The notes: generated by a model from the sequence alone, not told the origin. 62,797 nucleotides of DNA from Kofleriaceae bacterium (GCA_018058095.1 JAGPCO010000030.1:1-62797), one strand, 5' to 3'. Counted from the first letter of the stretch, positions 29,217 to 39,535 are shown. Numbers and translations are program-made.

Positions 29217-29767
29217 TGGGCGACCCTCCCATCGACGAGCGGGCCCGCGCCCTGGCCGAGGCGCTGGTGCGAGCCGGGACCGCGCCGACCGACGCCGCCG
29301 CCAGCACCCGCGCCGACGACGAGCGTGCCGCCGACGCCGAGGCGGTCGCGCGCGCCTACCTGGCGCGCCGACAGCAGCAGGGGCGCGACCTGCCGGATCT
29401 GGCCGCGGTCGGTGCGCACCTGCAGGCCCTCGGTCGCCCGTGTGCGGTCGGCGCCGACGGCGCCGCGTTCTCGGTCGCGCTGGCCTCGGGCCGGTGCGTG
29501 GTCGCCGTGACCTGGGTCGGCACCGAGCTACGCTGGCGGGCGCGCCTGGCCGTGCCGGCCGGCGTCACCCCGGGCCAGGTCCTGGCCCTCGATCGTGGCC
29601 TGGGCCAGCCGGCGTGGCGCGTCGACGGCGGCGAGGCCGAGCTGTGCCTCGCCGTCGATCTCGGCCACGCCGGCGCGGTGTCGAGCACGACCGTCGAGCG
29701 GATCGCGGCGCTGGCGCACGCCCAGCTGGTCGCCTTCGACGCCCTGCGCCCGCTGCCCGGCGCCTGA
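29216..29767 (+). CDS. YbjN / type-III-chaperone-fold-like protein
   Basis: This 183-residue protein begins at ATG 29216, again with a TGATG overlap with the gene before. The N-terminal third is helical and charged. The rest (about 70-180) alternates strands such as RCVVAVTWVGTELRWRARL with a final long helix VSSTTVERIAALAHAQLVAFDAL. This layout matches the YbjN/CesT-like chaperone fold, which binds secretion substrates. Another such protein is encoded at 39536. I infer that it keeps the giant protein soluble or guides it to the injection particle. There is no signal peptide. Confidence 0.55.
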   Translation: MGDPPIDERARALAEALVRAGTAPTDAAASTRADDERAADAEAVARAYLARRQQQGRDLPDLAAVGAHLQALGRPCAVGADGAAFSVALASGRCVVAVTWVGTELRWRARLAVPAGVTPGQVLALDRGLGQPAWRVDGGEAELCLAVDLGHAGAVSSTTVERIAALAHAQLVAFDALRPLPGA

Positions 29768-29772
29768 TCCGC

Positions 29773-30150
29773 TCACGGCCGGCGCGGCGGCGGCGGTGGC
29801 AGCGGCGGGAAGTAGCGGTCGGGCCCGATCACCGCATCGCCTCGCCCGCACAGCGCGCCGCCCTCGATCCGGATCGGGGCCGCCCCGGCAGCCGACGCGC
29901 CGGCCGGGGTGTCGCCATCGCCACGCGCGCGTGGCCCACCCGAGGCGCCCGCGCCGACGTACGCCTTGGCCGGCTCGAGGTCGACGTCCTCGGCCACCTC
30001 GCCGCGGGCGCGGGCGGCCGCGGCGCGGGCCGCGTGGGCGGCGTTGTCGACCACCGGCGCCGGAGCGGTCGGCGCCACCTCGGGCCGGTCCGGCCCGCCG
30101 AGGTCGACCTTGAGCTGGTCGTCGCGCGACTGCCGTCCGTCGCCACTCAT
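29773..30150 (-). CDS. proline-tailed hypothetical protein
   Basis: This 125-residue protein has a disordered composition: a charged N-terminus (DGRQSRDDQLKVDLGG), an Ala-rich helix (NAAHAARAAAARARGEVAED) and a short ordered part (APIRIEGGALCGRGDAVIGP). It ends in YFPPLPPPPPRRP, a proline-rich motif. The ATG at 30150 overlaps the stop of the propeller-like gene before it (ATGA), so it is its co-translated partner. The 5-nt gap to the previous plus-strand gene means the two operons converge here. Function is unknown. Confidence 0.5.
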   Translation of the reverse strand: MSGDGRQSRDDQLKVDLGGPDRPEVAPTAPAPVVDNAAHAARAAAARARGEVAEDVDLEPAKAYVGAGASGGPRARGDGDTPAGASAAGAAPIRIEGGALCGRGDAVIGPDRYFPPLPPPPPRRP

Positions 30151-31775
30151 GACGCGCCGCCGGCGGGCTCGGCCGGGCCATCCCAGCGGGTCAGGCCGGC
30201 CAGCTCGGGCCCAGGCGGGCCGACGTGCACGACGACCAGGCCGGACCGATACGGCGCAGGGCCGTGGGCGCCGCCGGCGCGTCGCCAGCCATCGAGGTCG
30301 ATAGCGGCGGTGACGCCGTGGACGCTGGCCTCGCGCAGGGCGGCCTCGAGGTCGCCTGTGACCCAGCCGACCCGCCCCAGCCCGGCGGCCAGCTGTTGCG
30401 GCGCGGTGGCCAGGTCGTCGACCTGCACCCGGTGCACGCCGGTGAGGACGGTCGGGCCCGGCCGCTCGCCGACGAGGACCAGGGCCTGCGCGCCGGCGCC
30501 ATCGAGGAAGCGGGCCACCGCCGGCGCCAGCTCGACCGTGCCGTCGACGACGCGGACCGCGCCGGCGGCGGCGAGGGCCGCGCCCAGCGCCTCCCGCCAG
30601 CCGCCGTCGCCGCCGACCCGGGCCGCGCGCGCCAGGGCCAGGCGCGGCTGGCCCTGCAGGTAGCTGCCGTACAGGGCGAACAGGAGCCGTCGCGCCGGCC
30701 CGGCGGGCACGCTGTCGGCCAGGCGCGCCAGCCGGGTCGCGGCTGGCACCACCGGCAGGTCGCGTTCGTTGCCGCCCCGCTCGATCTCCGCCGCCCACGC
30801 CACCAGGCCGTCGCGCCAGCTCGGGTCATCTTCCCCGGCGCGGGGCTCGACCACGGACGGGGCGGCCGCTCCGTCCCGGTTCGCAGCAGGTCGCGCCGTC
30901 GGGGCCGTCACCGGGTGGTCGCCGCTCGGCGCTGGTCCCACCTGCACCAGCGGCGCGCGCCACAACGCGCCGGCCGGGTCGACGCCGATCACCTCGACCT
31001 GGCCGTCGCGGACCGCCAGCGCCAGCGCGCTCGCCGCTGGCACGGTCAACGCGCTCGCGCTTCGGGTCAAGCAGTGCAGGCGGAACGCACCCTGGGCCGT
31101 GGCCACCACCACCGTGGGGGTGCCGGGGTTGCTGGCCACCGTGGTGATCGGCGAGCCGAGCAGCTGGACCCACGGCCGCCCATCCGACAGCCGGAAGCTG
31201 GTGATCTCGTCGCGGCCGACCCGCACGCACCACAGGTGCCCGGCGGCGGCGCCGAGCTGGCGTGGTGCCGCCGGCAGCGGCAGCCCGACCCGCGCCGTCG
31301 GCCGGCCCGAGGCCGGATCGAGGATCTCGACCTTCTTGCTGGTGCCGACGAGGAGCTGGCCGCGCTCGAGGCCGAGCGCGAACTCGATCCCGGCACCGAG
31401 GTCGCCCGGGTGCGGCATGAAGGCGCGGGAGGCGACGCGGATCAGCAGCAGGCGCCGATCGGCCCGGCGCAGCACCGCCAGGCGCGGGCCGACCACGCCG
31501 GCCAGCTCGTGGGCGTCGGCCAGCTCGAGCCGGGCCAGCTCGTCGAGGCCGGGCAGGGCGCGCGCGGTCAGGGTGGTGGCGCCATCACCCGGGCGACGCT
31601 CGACCACGACCAGCACCGGCGCCCCGGCGGCCGCCTCCACCAGCGCCAGCTCCAGGTCGGCGCCGACGACGACGCTGGCGACGCCCCCGTCGGCGGTCAG
31701 GTCGTGCAGCGACAGCCGACCGGCCGAGGCCAGCGCCGCCCACCTGCCGTCCGGGCTGACCGCGAGCACGCTCAC
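30147..31775 (-). CDS. beta-propeller-like protein of unknown function
   Basis: This 542-residue protein starts with WD40/quinoprotein-like blades: MSVLAVSPDGRWAALAS, then repeated strands with endings such as VEILDPASGRPTARVG and ITSFRLSDGRPWVQLLG, covering about residues 1-275. The rest (about 310-540) is a separate alpha/beta region with LLFALYGSYLQGQPRLALARAA and a late LTGVHRVQVDDLATAPQQL. It lacks a signal peptide. The GTG at 31775 lies 6 nt after a TAAGCT box, which supports this start. Propeller proteins of this type often sit beside eCIS and Hanks-kinase loci in myxobacteria, so a link to the giant-protein locus is possible but not shown. Confidence 0.6.
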   Translation of the reverse strand: MSVLAVSPDGRWAALASAGRLSLHDLTADGGVASVVVGADLELALVEAAAGAPVLVVVERRPGDGATTLTARALPGLDELARLELADAHELAGVVGPRLAVLRRADRRLLLIRVASRAFMPHPGDLGAGIEFALGLERGQLLVGTSKKVEILDPASGRPTARVGLPLPAAPRQLGAAAGHLWCVRVGRDEITSFRLSDGRPWVQLLGSPITTVASNPGTPTVVVATAQGAFRLHCLTRSASALTVPAASALALAVRDGQVEVIGVDPAGALWRAPLVQVGPAPSGDHPVTAPTARPAANRDGAAAPSVVEPRAGEDDPSWRDGLVAWAAEIERGGNERDLPVVPAATRLARLADSVPAGPARRLLFALYGSYLQGQPRLALARAARVGGDGGWREALGAALAAAGAVRVVDGTVELAPAVARFLDGAGAQALVLVGERPGPTVLTGVHRVQVDDLATAPQQLAAGLGRVGWVTGDLEAALREASVHGVTAAIDLDGWRRAGGAHGPAPYRSGLVVVHVGPPGPELAGLTRWDGPAEPAGGAS

Positions 31776-31781
31776 GGCTCG

Positions 31782-31787
31782 AGCTTA
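31782..31787 (-). promoter_or_regulatory. -10 box TAAGCT, leaderless start
   Basis: On the minus strand TAAGCT ends 6 nt before the GTG at 31775. Confidence 0.45.
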
Positions 31788-31843
31788 CGCCGGTGCGGGC
31801 CCGCCTGCACGGCCTGGACCCGGACCGTTCGGGCCGGGCGGCC

Positions 31844-33408
<1,565 letters not shown>

Positions 33409-33409
<1 letters not shown>

Positions 33410-34086
33410 CAGAAGCAGATCCGCAGCACGTCACGCCGCAGCGAGGTCCAGCCGTCGCCGCCGCGGGCGCGCGCGAAGTAGGTCAAGCAGAAGGCCTGCC
33501 CGGTGCCGGACGGGCCGGCCTGGTCGGCGCACTCCTCGACCACCAGCGCCAGCTCGGCCCGACCGTCGCCATCGCGATCGAGGGCGATGAACGGGCGCTG
33601 GCCGTTCTGCCCGGGCAGGCCCTGGTCGTCGCCCTCGAGCATCCGGCTGCTCGGGCCGACCTCGCCGTCGAACACCGCCCAGGCGTCGCCGCTCCCCTGC
33701 GCCACGCCGCCGGCCCGGGCGCTGGCCTGGTACTGCCACAGCGTGGGGTTGTCGGGGCACGCGCCGTTGGCCGACTCGACGGCTTCGACGCGGACCTCAC
33801 CCAGCACGCGCTCGCGGTTCACCACCACGCCGACCTCGCCGACCCGCGGCGGCAGGCCGAAACACTGCCCGGCCTCGGCGCCGCTGGTGACCTGGCAGAA
33901 GCGGGGCAGGAGGGCGCGGCCCTTGCCGACCCGCTCGACCCGCACCACCTTGCCGCGCCGGCGCGGGCCCGCCGCGACCGGGGCGACGGAGAGCCCGGCC
34001 AGCGCGAGGCCGGCCAGGGTGGCCACCCCGCGGCGCGCGCGCGCCCCCCCGCGCGAACCCGTCCTGGCGCTGTCCTCCGTCGACAC
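33409..34086 (-). CDS. secreted protein with calcium-loop-like motif
   Basis: This 225-residue protein has a basic twin-like N-terminus (SRGGARARRGVATLAGLAL) and a hydrophobic signal ending APVAAG, so it should be exported. The mature part has five cysteines (RFCQVTSG, GQCFGL, NGACPD, VVEECADQ, RICF) and DRDGDGRAEL, which looks like an FG-GAP/thrombospondin-type calcium loop. GTG at 34086 is chosen because TATCCT ends 6 nt upstream. It is co-translated with the radical SAM protein (TGATG). It is unlike any secreted enzyme I know. Confidence 0.6.
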
Positions 34087-34092
34087 CCGGCC

Positions 34093-34098
34093 AGGATA
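34093..34098 (-). promoter_or_regulatory. -10 box TATCCT at MITE edge
   Basis: On the minus strand TATCCT ends 6 nt before the GTG at 34086. Its TA is also the left TA of the short repeat at 34097-34167. Confidence 0.45.
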
Positions 34099-34167
34099 GC
34101 AGGCTCTCGCGCTCGCGCGTGCCCCGCCGGCCGGAGCCGCCGGCACGGCGGCTCTGGCAGCCTGCTA
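34097..34167 (-). repeat. MITE-like element, copy 1
   Basis: The 71-bp element is bounded by perfect inverted repeats TAGCAGGCT/AGCCTGCTA. Read on the minus strand, the core CCGTGCCGGCGGCTCC begins at element base 20, the same offset as in the copy at 43735. It separates two divergent genes. Removing it would leave one TA at which the two -10 boxes (TATCCT and TAGAGT) overlap, so its insertion at TA kept both promoters. Confidence 0.75.
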
Positions 34168-34171
34168 GAGT
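34166..34171 (+). promoter_or_regulatory. -10 box TAGAGT at MITE edge
   Basis: TAGAGT ends 7 nt before the ATG at 34179. Its TA is the right TA of the repeat at 34097-34167. Confidence 0.5.
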
Positions 34172-34178
34172 GCGGGGG

Positions 34179-35993
34179 ATGCACGGCGCGATCGCACATC
34201 GATACCTGGTCGACCTGTCCCGGGCGCGGGACCACCTGATCGACCTGACGCTCACGGTGACCGTCCCCGACGGGGCCGAGCACCTCGACCTCACCCTTCC
34301 GGCCTGGTGCCCCGGCAGCTACCTCATCCGCGACTACGCCCGCTTCGTGCGTGACCTCGAGGCCCGCGGCGAGGACGGGGATCGCCGCCACGCCAGCAAG
34401 GTCGACAAGAGCACCTGGCGGGTGGTGACCGCGGGCGCCCGGACGCTGACCGTGCGCTACGCGGTGTACGGCCACGATCTCACCGTGCGGACCAACCACG
34501 TCGACGCCAGCCACGCCTTCGTGCATGGCCCGGCCACCTTCTTGTACGCGCCGACGCTGCGGGATCGCCCGGTCGCCGTCGACATCACCGCGCCCGAGGC
34601 GTGGACGCTGGCGACCGGCATGGCCGAGCGAGAGCCGGCGGGGCCGGGCCGGCACCGGCTGACGGCGGGGTCGATCGACGAGCTGTACGACCAGCCGCTG
34701 CACCTGGGCCAGGTCGAGGTCCGGACCTTCGCCGCCGCCGAGGTGCCGTTCTCGCTGGTGGTGTGGGGCCCGCTCGCGCCCGGGCCGTTTGCCCTCGACG
34801 ACCTGGTCCGTGACCTGGGCGCCATCGCCGCCGCCCACATCACCCGGATCGGCGCCGCCCCGTTCGCGCGTTACACGTTCGTGCTGATGCTGACCGCCGA
34901 TGGTTACGGCGGCCTCGAGCACGGCAACTCGTCGATCAACCTGTTCCATCCCCAGGCGCTGACCAGCCGCAAGCACTACGAGGGCCTGCTCGAGCTGCTG
35001 TCCCACGAGCTGTTCCACGCCTGGAACGGCAAGCGCATCGCCCCGGCGCCGCTGCTGGCGTTCGACTACGGGCGCGAGGCTTACACCCGCAGCCTGTGGC
35101 TGATGGAGGGCCTGACCAGTCACTACGACCGCTGGGGCCTGCGCGATGCCCGGGTCATCACCGCCAAGTCGTACCTCGACAAGGTGCTCGACGACTGGTC
35201 GCGCCTGGTCGCGGTGCCCGGGCGCCGCCGGCACAGCCTCGAGGACAGCTCGTTCGACGCGTGGATCAAGCTGTACAAGCCCGACGAGAGCAACCTCAAC
35301 ACCACGGTCAGCTACTACCTCAAGGGGGGGCTGGTGATGTTCGCGCTCGACCTGCACCTGCGCCGGGTCAGCGGCGGCGCGCGTTGCCTCGACGACGTGC
35401 TGCGCGCGCTGTGGCGCGACTGGGGCGCGCGCGGCCGGCCCCACCCCGAGGCCCTGGCGCCGGTCTTCGCCGAGGCGACCGGCATCGATCTCGACGGGAT
35501 CTTCGCTGCGCAGATCCAGGGCACGGCCGATCCGGACCTGGCCGGCGAGCTGGCCGCGGTCGGGCTGGAGCTGCGCCCGGGCCACGACGGCGCCCTCACC
35601 GCCGACGGCAACCTGCCGGTGTGGATGGGCCTGGTCCTGGCCGGCGGTCGGGTCAGCGCGGTCTACGACGACGGCCCGGGCCAGGCCGCCGGGGTCGCGC
35701 CCGGGGACGAGCTGGTGGCGATCGATCGGGCCCGGGCCAGCACTGACGCCGAGGCGCGGGCCCAGCTGGCCGGCCGCCGCCCAGGCCAGGACCTCGAGCT
35801 GCACTGCTTCCGCCGTGGCCGCCTGGTCAGCACCACCCTGACGCTGGCGGCGGCGCCGCCGACCCGGTGGGAGATCGTGGTCGCGGCCGAGCCGGGGCCG
35901 GGCGCGGCCCGCTACCAGGCGTGGATGGGCGAGCCGCTGCCGCCGCCGGCGACCGTGCTGGCCTCGGTCACCACCACCAGCCGCTCGATCTAG
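34179..35993 (+). CDS. M61 family glycyl aminopeptidase with PDZ domain
   Basis: This 604-residue metallopeptidase has the M61 zinc motif H276-ELF-H280 in SHELFHAWNGKR and the third ligand E310 in LMEGLTSHYDRWG. The N-terminal beta-sandwich (about 1-165) holds AWCPGSYLIRDYARFVRDL, typical of this family, and a C-terminal PDZ domain (about 485-570; VYDDGPGQAAGVAPGDELVAID) follows. The family cleaves N-terminal Gly and Ala from peptides. Unlike many members there is no signal peptide. It is leaderless, with TAGAGT 7 nt before the ATG. The gene sits between two MITE-like repeats in opposite orientation; its stop codon TAG is the first base triplet of the downstream copy. Confidence 0.9.
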   Translation: MHGAIAHRYLVDLSRARDHLIDLTLTVTVPDGAEHLDLTLPAWCPGSYLIRDYARFVRDLEARGEDGDRRHASKVDKSTWRVVTAGARTLTVRYAVYGHDLTVRTNHVDASHAFVHGPATFLYAPTLRDRPVAVDITAPEAWTLATGMAEREPAGPGRHRLTAGSIDELYDQPLHLGQVEVRTFAAAEVPFSLVVWGPLAPGPFALDDLVRDLGAIAAAHITRIGAAPFARYTFVLMLTADGYGGLEHGNSSINLFHPQALTSRKHYEGLLELLSHELFHAWNGKRIAPAPLLAFDYGREAYTRSLWLMEGLTSHYDRWGLRDARVITAKSYLDKVLDDWSRLVAVPGRRRHSLEDSSFDAWIKLYKPDESNLNTTVSYYLKGGLVMFALDLHLRRVSGGARCLDDVLRALWRDWGARGRPHPEALAPVFAEATGIDLDGIFAAQIQGTADPDLAGELAAVGLELRPGHDGALTADGNLPVWMGLVLAGGRVSAVYDDGPGQAAGVAPGDELVAIDRARASTDAEARAQLAGRRPGQDLELHCFRRGRLVSTTLTLAAAPPTRWEIVVAAEPGPGAARYQAWMGEPLPPPATVLASVTTTSRSI

Positions 35994-36107
35994 CAGGGCT
36001 GCTGAAGAACCCGTGCCGGCGGCTCCTGCCGACGGGACGTGCTCCGTCTTTTCAGCAGGCTGCGAGTTCAGAAATGAATAGCAGGATGCTTCTTCAGCAT
36101 CCTGCTA
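35991..36107 (+). repeat. MITE-like element, copy 2
   Basis: The 117-bp element starts TAGCAGGGCTGCTGAAGAA and ends in a 12-bp perfect hairpin (TAGCAGGATGCT / AGCATCCTGCTA, 36079-36107, loop TCTTC). It shares the core CCGTGCCGGCGGCTCC with the other copies. Its TA overlaps the stop codon of the M61 gene; removing the element would give TAA in the same frame. The end hairpin may work as a terminator. Confidence 0.78.
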
Positions 36108-36189
36108 AGGGCCCGGGCTGTGCAGGTCGCGGACACCGCCGGCGGCGGCGATCGGCGCGACCTCGGCGGCCGCGCGCAGGATTTGTTGC

Positions 36190-36195
36190 TAGGGT
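36190..36195 (+). promoter_or_regulatory. -10 box TAGGGT
   Basis: TAGGGT ends 8 nt before the ATG at 36204; no Shine-Dalgarno lies between. Confidence 0.45.
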
Positions 36196-36203
36196 CATGG
36201 CCC

Positions 36204-36887
36204 ATGAACCGAGCCCACGTCCTCGCCACGCTCACCCTTTCGCTGCTGGCGGCCACCTCGTGTGATCGCAAGAAGGAGGCGGGACTGCCGCCCGCGCCGC
36301 AATGGCAGGCCGGCGGCTCCGCGGCCCCCGCGCCCGACCCCGGCGCGGGCGCGACCAACCCACACGCCGGCGTGCCCGGCGCGCCCGAGATCAACCCGCA
36401 CGCCGGCGTGCCCGGCGCGCCCGAGATCAACCCGCACGCCGGCGTGCCCGGCGCGCCCGACATCAGCGGGGACTCCGGCGGCACCGACGTCGCCAAGCTC
36501 GGGCTGCCGCCGCCGGATCCGAGCCGGCCGATCAGCGCCGATCACTACCTCAAGGGCACCATCCGCCCGGCGCCCGCGCTCAAGGACAAGGTCGCGCAGG
36601 GCGGGGCGATCTTCGTGACCGCCAAGCGGATGGACGCGGCCGGGCAGCCGACCGGCGCGCCGCTCGCGGTCGAGAAGCTGCAGTTCACCGGCGACGGCAT
36701 CACCTTCGAGCTGACCGAGGCCGACGCGATGATCGCCGGGACCAAGCTCGAGGGCGAGGTCATCATCTCGGCCCGGTACGACCAGGACCACGACGCCATC
36801 TCCAAGCAGCCGGGCGACGTCGCCGGCACGCTCAAGGTCAAGGTCCCGGCCGACAACCTGGTGCTCGTGCTCGACCAGCCGCTGTAA
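36204..36887 (+). CDS. lipoprotein with CcmI/CycH-like C-terminal domain
   Basis: This 227-residue protein has a lipoprotein-like signal (LSLLAATSCDRKK, lipidated C about 20). A linker with three 12-residue NPHAGVPGAPEI/DI repeats (about 52-87) follows. The C-terminal domain (about 115-227) reads KGTIRPAPALKDKVAQGG, then APLAVEKLQFTGDGITFELTEADAM, and VIISARYDQDHDAISKQPGDVAGTL as two runs. This matches the beta-sandwich of CcmI/CycH cytochrome c biogenesis proteins. No other Ccm gene is near, so it may be a stand-alone periplasmic member. Its TAGGGT box is 8 nt upstream. The small number of repeats could vary between strains. Confidence 0.7.
   Translation: MNRAHVLATLTLSLLAATSCDRKKEAGLPPAPQWQAGGSAAPAPDPGAGATNPHAGVPGAPEINPHAGVPGAPEINPHAGVPGAPDISGDSGGTDVAKLGLPPPDPSRPISADHYLKGTIRPAPALKDKVAQGGAIFVTAKRMDAAGQPTGAPLAVEKLQFTGDGITFELTEADAMIAGTKLEGEVIISARYDQDHDAISKQPGDVAGTLKVKVPADNLVLVLDQPL
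36357..36464 (+). repeat. three 36-bp in-frame tandem repeats
   Basis: Units at 36357, 36393 and 36429 encode NPHAGVPGAPEI or DI in the linker of the lipoprotein. They are nearly identical at DNA level, which points to recent slippage. Confidence 0.9.
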
Positions 36888-36923
36888 CCGCGAGGTCCCG
36901 CCGGGGCGCGGCCCGGCGACCGC

Positions 36924-39464
36924 TTACTGCAGGTCGATCACCAGGGCGAACTGCTCGTCGCCCGGGCGCACCTCGAGCGTGGTCGCGCCGGCGCCGCCGC
37001 CGGCGCGGGCCTCGACCCGGATCGTGCCGGTCGGGGCGTCGCGCAGGTGGAACTCGCCGTCGGCGTTGCTGCGGCCCCGGGCCGATGCCCCGCTGCCGTC
37101 GGCGCGCTGCGCCACCACCTCGGCGCCCGCGACCCGCTCGCCGCGCCGATCGCGGACCAGGCCGGCCAGGTGGGCGCCGCGCTCGACGGTGAGCTCGACC
37201 CCGTCGACGGTGATCGCGCCCAGGCCGGTGCCGGCCGCGACGTCGATCCGCCGCTCGCTCGGCAGGTAGCCGGCGCTGGCGACCCGCAGCGTCCAGGTCC
37301 CGGCCGGTAGCGCCGCCAGCGTGGCCCAGCCGCGTGGGTCGGTGGCGACCTGCCGGCGTGGTCCCGGGCCGGTCGCCTCGACGGTGACCCCGACCAGCGG
37401 CGCGCCGGTCGCGCGATCGTGCACCTGCACGGTCACGCCGCCGCCCCAGCGCAGGGTCAGGCGCGGCCGCTCGTCGGTGCTGGTGCTGGCCTGCGCGGAC
37501 GGGTAGTCGGCGTGTTCGACCCGAAGCTCGACCGGCCCGGCCGGCAGCCCGGTCAGGCGGAAGCCGGCCGCGGTCGACACCGCGGCCCGGCCGGCGGCGG
37601 CGCCGGCCACGACCACGATCTGCGCGCCCACCACCGGCAACCCGGCCGGGTCGACCACCTCGCCGATCAGCTCGCGATCGGCCAGGGCCAGGGTGAGGTC
37701 GCGCCGGACCTCGTCGCGATCGGGCCCGCTGGCGTCCTCGCGATCCAGATCGACCACGAGCGACACGCCGACCCGGCGGAACGCGGTGACCGCGAGCTCG
37801 ACCGTGCCCTGCAGCGGGCCGATCCGGTACGCCCCGCTGCTGTCGGTCACGTGATCGAGCGCGCCGGCCCCGGTCCGCGCGGTCAGCGTGGCGCCGACCA
37901 CGACGTCACCGCGGTCGTCGAGGATGCGCCCGACCAGGTAGCGCCCCCGCGCCAGCGTCACCTCGAGGCCGGACAGCTCGTCGGGTGGCGACGCCGCGAC
38001 CGGGCGGCTCACGCCGTCGGCGAAGCCGACCGCGCTGACCCGGACCACGACCCGACCAGGCCCGACCCCGGCGGCGCGGAAGCGGCCGTCGCTGTCGCTG
38101 ATCCAGGTCGAGGCCACGACCGGGGTCAGCGGTGGAGGCGGCGGGGCCCGGCCGACGACGCCGGGGCCGGGCGCGCCGAGGCTGGCCTCGATCGGCGCGC
38201 CGATCCGGGCCCCGGGTGGCGGCGGGAACGGGATCGGGCCGCGCATCACGCCCAGCTCGCCGCGTGGCTCGAAGGCGGCGAGCGGCTGGTCGACCGGGCC
38301 GGCGCCGCCGCCCGCGCCCGCGCCGGTGAAGCGAGCCAGCCGATCGGCCTCGATCTGGGCCGAGGCGGCGCCGGCGCCGCCATCACCCGCGGACTCGACC
38401 CGGATGGTCGCGCCGGCGACCGGGCGGCCGTCGGGGCCGACCACCCGACCCGAGAGGACCGCGCCGCGCGCCACCTCGATGCGAACCAGGCCACGCCCGG
38501 CGTCGAGCTCGACCGCGTCCTGGTCCAGGAGGCCGGGCGCCCAGGCCTGGGCGATCCACCGGCCGTGCAGGACACCCTCGATGCGGACCACGCCGTCGCT
38601 GCCGCTGACGCCGTACCGCGCCAGCTCACCGTCGTCCTCGAGGGAGCGCAGCTCGACCGCGGCCGCGACCCCGGCCCCGGTGTCGGCGTCGACCACGTTG
38701 CCGACGACGATGGCCGCCTGCCCGGCGACCAGCACGACGTCGGGGTGAGGCCCCGGGCCCAGCCGCGGCACCGGCTCGGTCCGGCTGGCCAGGTCGCCCC
38801 GGAGCGCACGTAGGCGATAGGTGCCCTCGGGCAGGGACGGGAACTCGAAGGCCCCGCCGGCGTCGGCCTGCACCACCCGCCGACCGCTCAGGCCGGCGCC
38901 GACCAGCTCGACCTCGGCCGCGGCGACCGGGCGTGCGCCGTCGACCACCCGGCCGCGCACCGAGACCTGGCGCGCCACCACCACCCGCAGCGGCTCGGCC
39001 GGGACGGCCACGAAGCGAACCTCCGACGGGAACAGGGCGCCGCCGCGCACGATCACGTGATGACGGCCGGCGGCCAGCCCGGCCAGGACGAACGCCCCAT
39101 CGGCGCCGGTGCGCGTGGTGATGAGCGGCGCGACCGTCGCGGCGGCGGCCCCGCGCACGCCCGGCCCGAGCTCGAGGCGGACCGACACCTCGGCGTCGGC
39201 CACCGCCTGGCCGGCACGATCGACCACCACGCCGTCGAGGGCGTACGGCCCCGCCGCCGCGGCAGCGGCCGCTGGCCCGGCGTCGGGTCGGTCCGGTGCC
39301 GTGCCAGGCCCCGGCTGGCCCGGGCCGGCTGTCACGTCGGTGCCCGGCCCGGCCGCGGGGCCCGGGCCACCGGCGTGTTCCGGCGCCACCGCGCCGATGA
39401 CCACGAACGGCAGCGCCAGCGCGACGATCGCCAGGAGGGCGCGGGGTGGGGGAGCGCGGCGCAT
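36924..39464 (-). CDS. secreted/membrane-anchored protein with carboxypeptidase-regulatory-like repeats
   Basis: This 846-residue protein starts with a signal or anchor segment (ALLAIVALALPFVVIGAVA, about 9-28) and a disordered P/G/A stretch. The rest is about eight to nine beta-sandwich repeats of the CarboxypepD-regulatory-like type, each with strands such as GVVVDRAGQAVADAEVSVR, GRVVDGARPVAAAEVELVG, GRVVGPDGRPVAGATIRVE and GLVRDRRGERVAGAEVVAQ. These domains usually stack in adhesive or cell-surface proteins. The start is ATG 39464, 8 nt after a TATCGT box. A glycine/proline-rich insert occurs at about 410-440. It may bind polysaccharide or proteins at the surface, but no enzyme domain is seen. 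Confidence 0.75.
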   Translation of the reverse strand: MRRAPPPRALLAIVALALPFVVIGAVAPEHAGGPGPAAGPGTDVTAGPGQPGPGTAPDRPDAGPAAAAAAAGPYALDGVVVDRAGQAVADAEVSVRLELGPGVRGAAAATVAPLITTRTGADGAFVLAGLAAGRHHVIVRGGALFPSEVRFVAVPAEPLRVVVARQVSVRGRVVDGARPVAAAEVELVGAGLSGRRVVQADAGGAFEFPSLPEGTYRLRALRGDLASRTEPVPRLGPGPHPDVVLVAGQAAIVVGNVVDADTGAGVAAAVELRSLEDDGELARYGVSGSDGVVRIEGVLHGRWIAQAWAPGLLDQDAVELDAGRGLVRIEVARGAVLSGRVVGPDGRPVAGATIRVESAGDGGAGAASAQIEADRLARFTGAGAGGGAGPVDQPLAAFEPRGELGVMRGPIPFPPPPGARIGAPIEASLGAPGPGVVGRAPPPPPLTPVVASTWISDSDGRFRAAGVGPGRVVVRVSAVGFADGVSRPVAASPPDELSGLEVTLARGRYLVGRILDDRGDVVVGATLTARTGAGALDHVTDSSGAYRIGPLQGTVELAVTAFRRVGVSLVVDLDREDASGPDRDEVRRDLTLALADRELIGEVVDPAGLPVVGAQIVVVAGAAAGRAAVSTAAGFRLTGLPAGPVELRVEHADYPSAQASTSTDERPRLTLRWGGGVTVQVHDRATGAPLVGVTVEATGPGPRRQVATDPRGWATLAALPAGTWTLRVASAGYLPSERRIDVAAGTGLGAITVDGVELTVERGAHLAGLVRDRRGERVAGAEVVAQRADGSGASARGRSNADGEFHLRDAPTGTIRVEARAGGGAGATTLEVRPGDEQFALVIDLQ

Positions 39465-39472
39465 CGCTCGCA

Positions 39473-39478
39473 ACGATA
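39473..39478 (-). promoter_or_regulatory. -10 box TATCGT
   Basis: On the minus strand TATCGT ends 8 nt before the ATG at 39464. Confidence 0.4.
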
Positions 39479-39535
39479 GCCGGGATGTGCGATCGTTGCC
39501 CCTCGTCGTGCCCGGGACCGCCGGGTGAGGTGCCC

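Noticed and set aside
14630..31775. A complete contractile injection cluster
   Set aside because: No sheath, tube, baseplate, hub or tail-fibre genes were found here; only the ATPase, effector-like genes and a distant spike are present.
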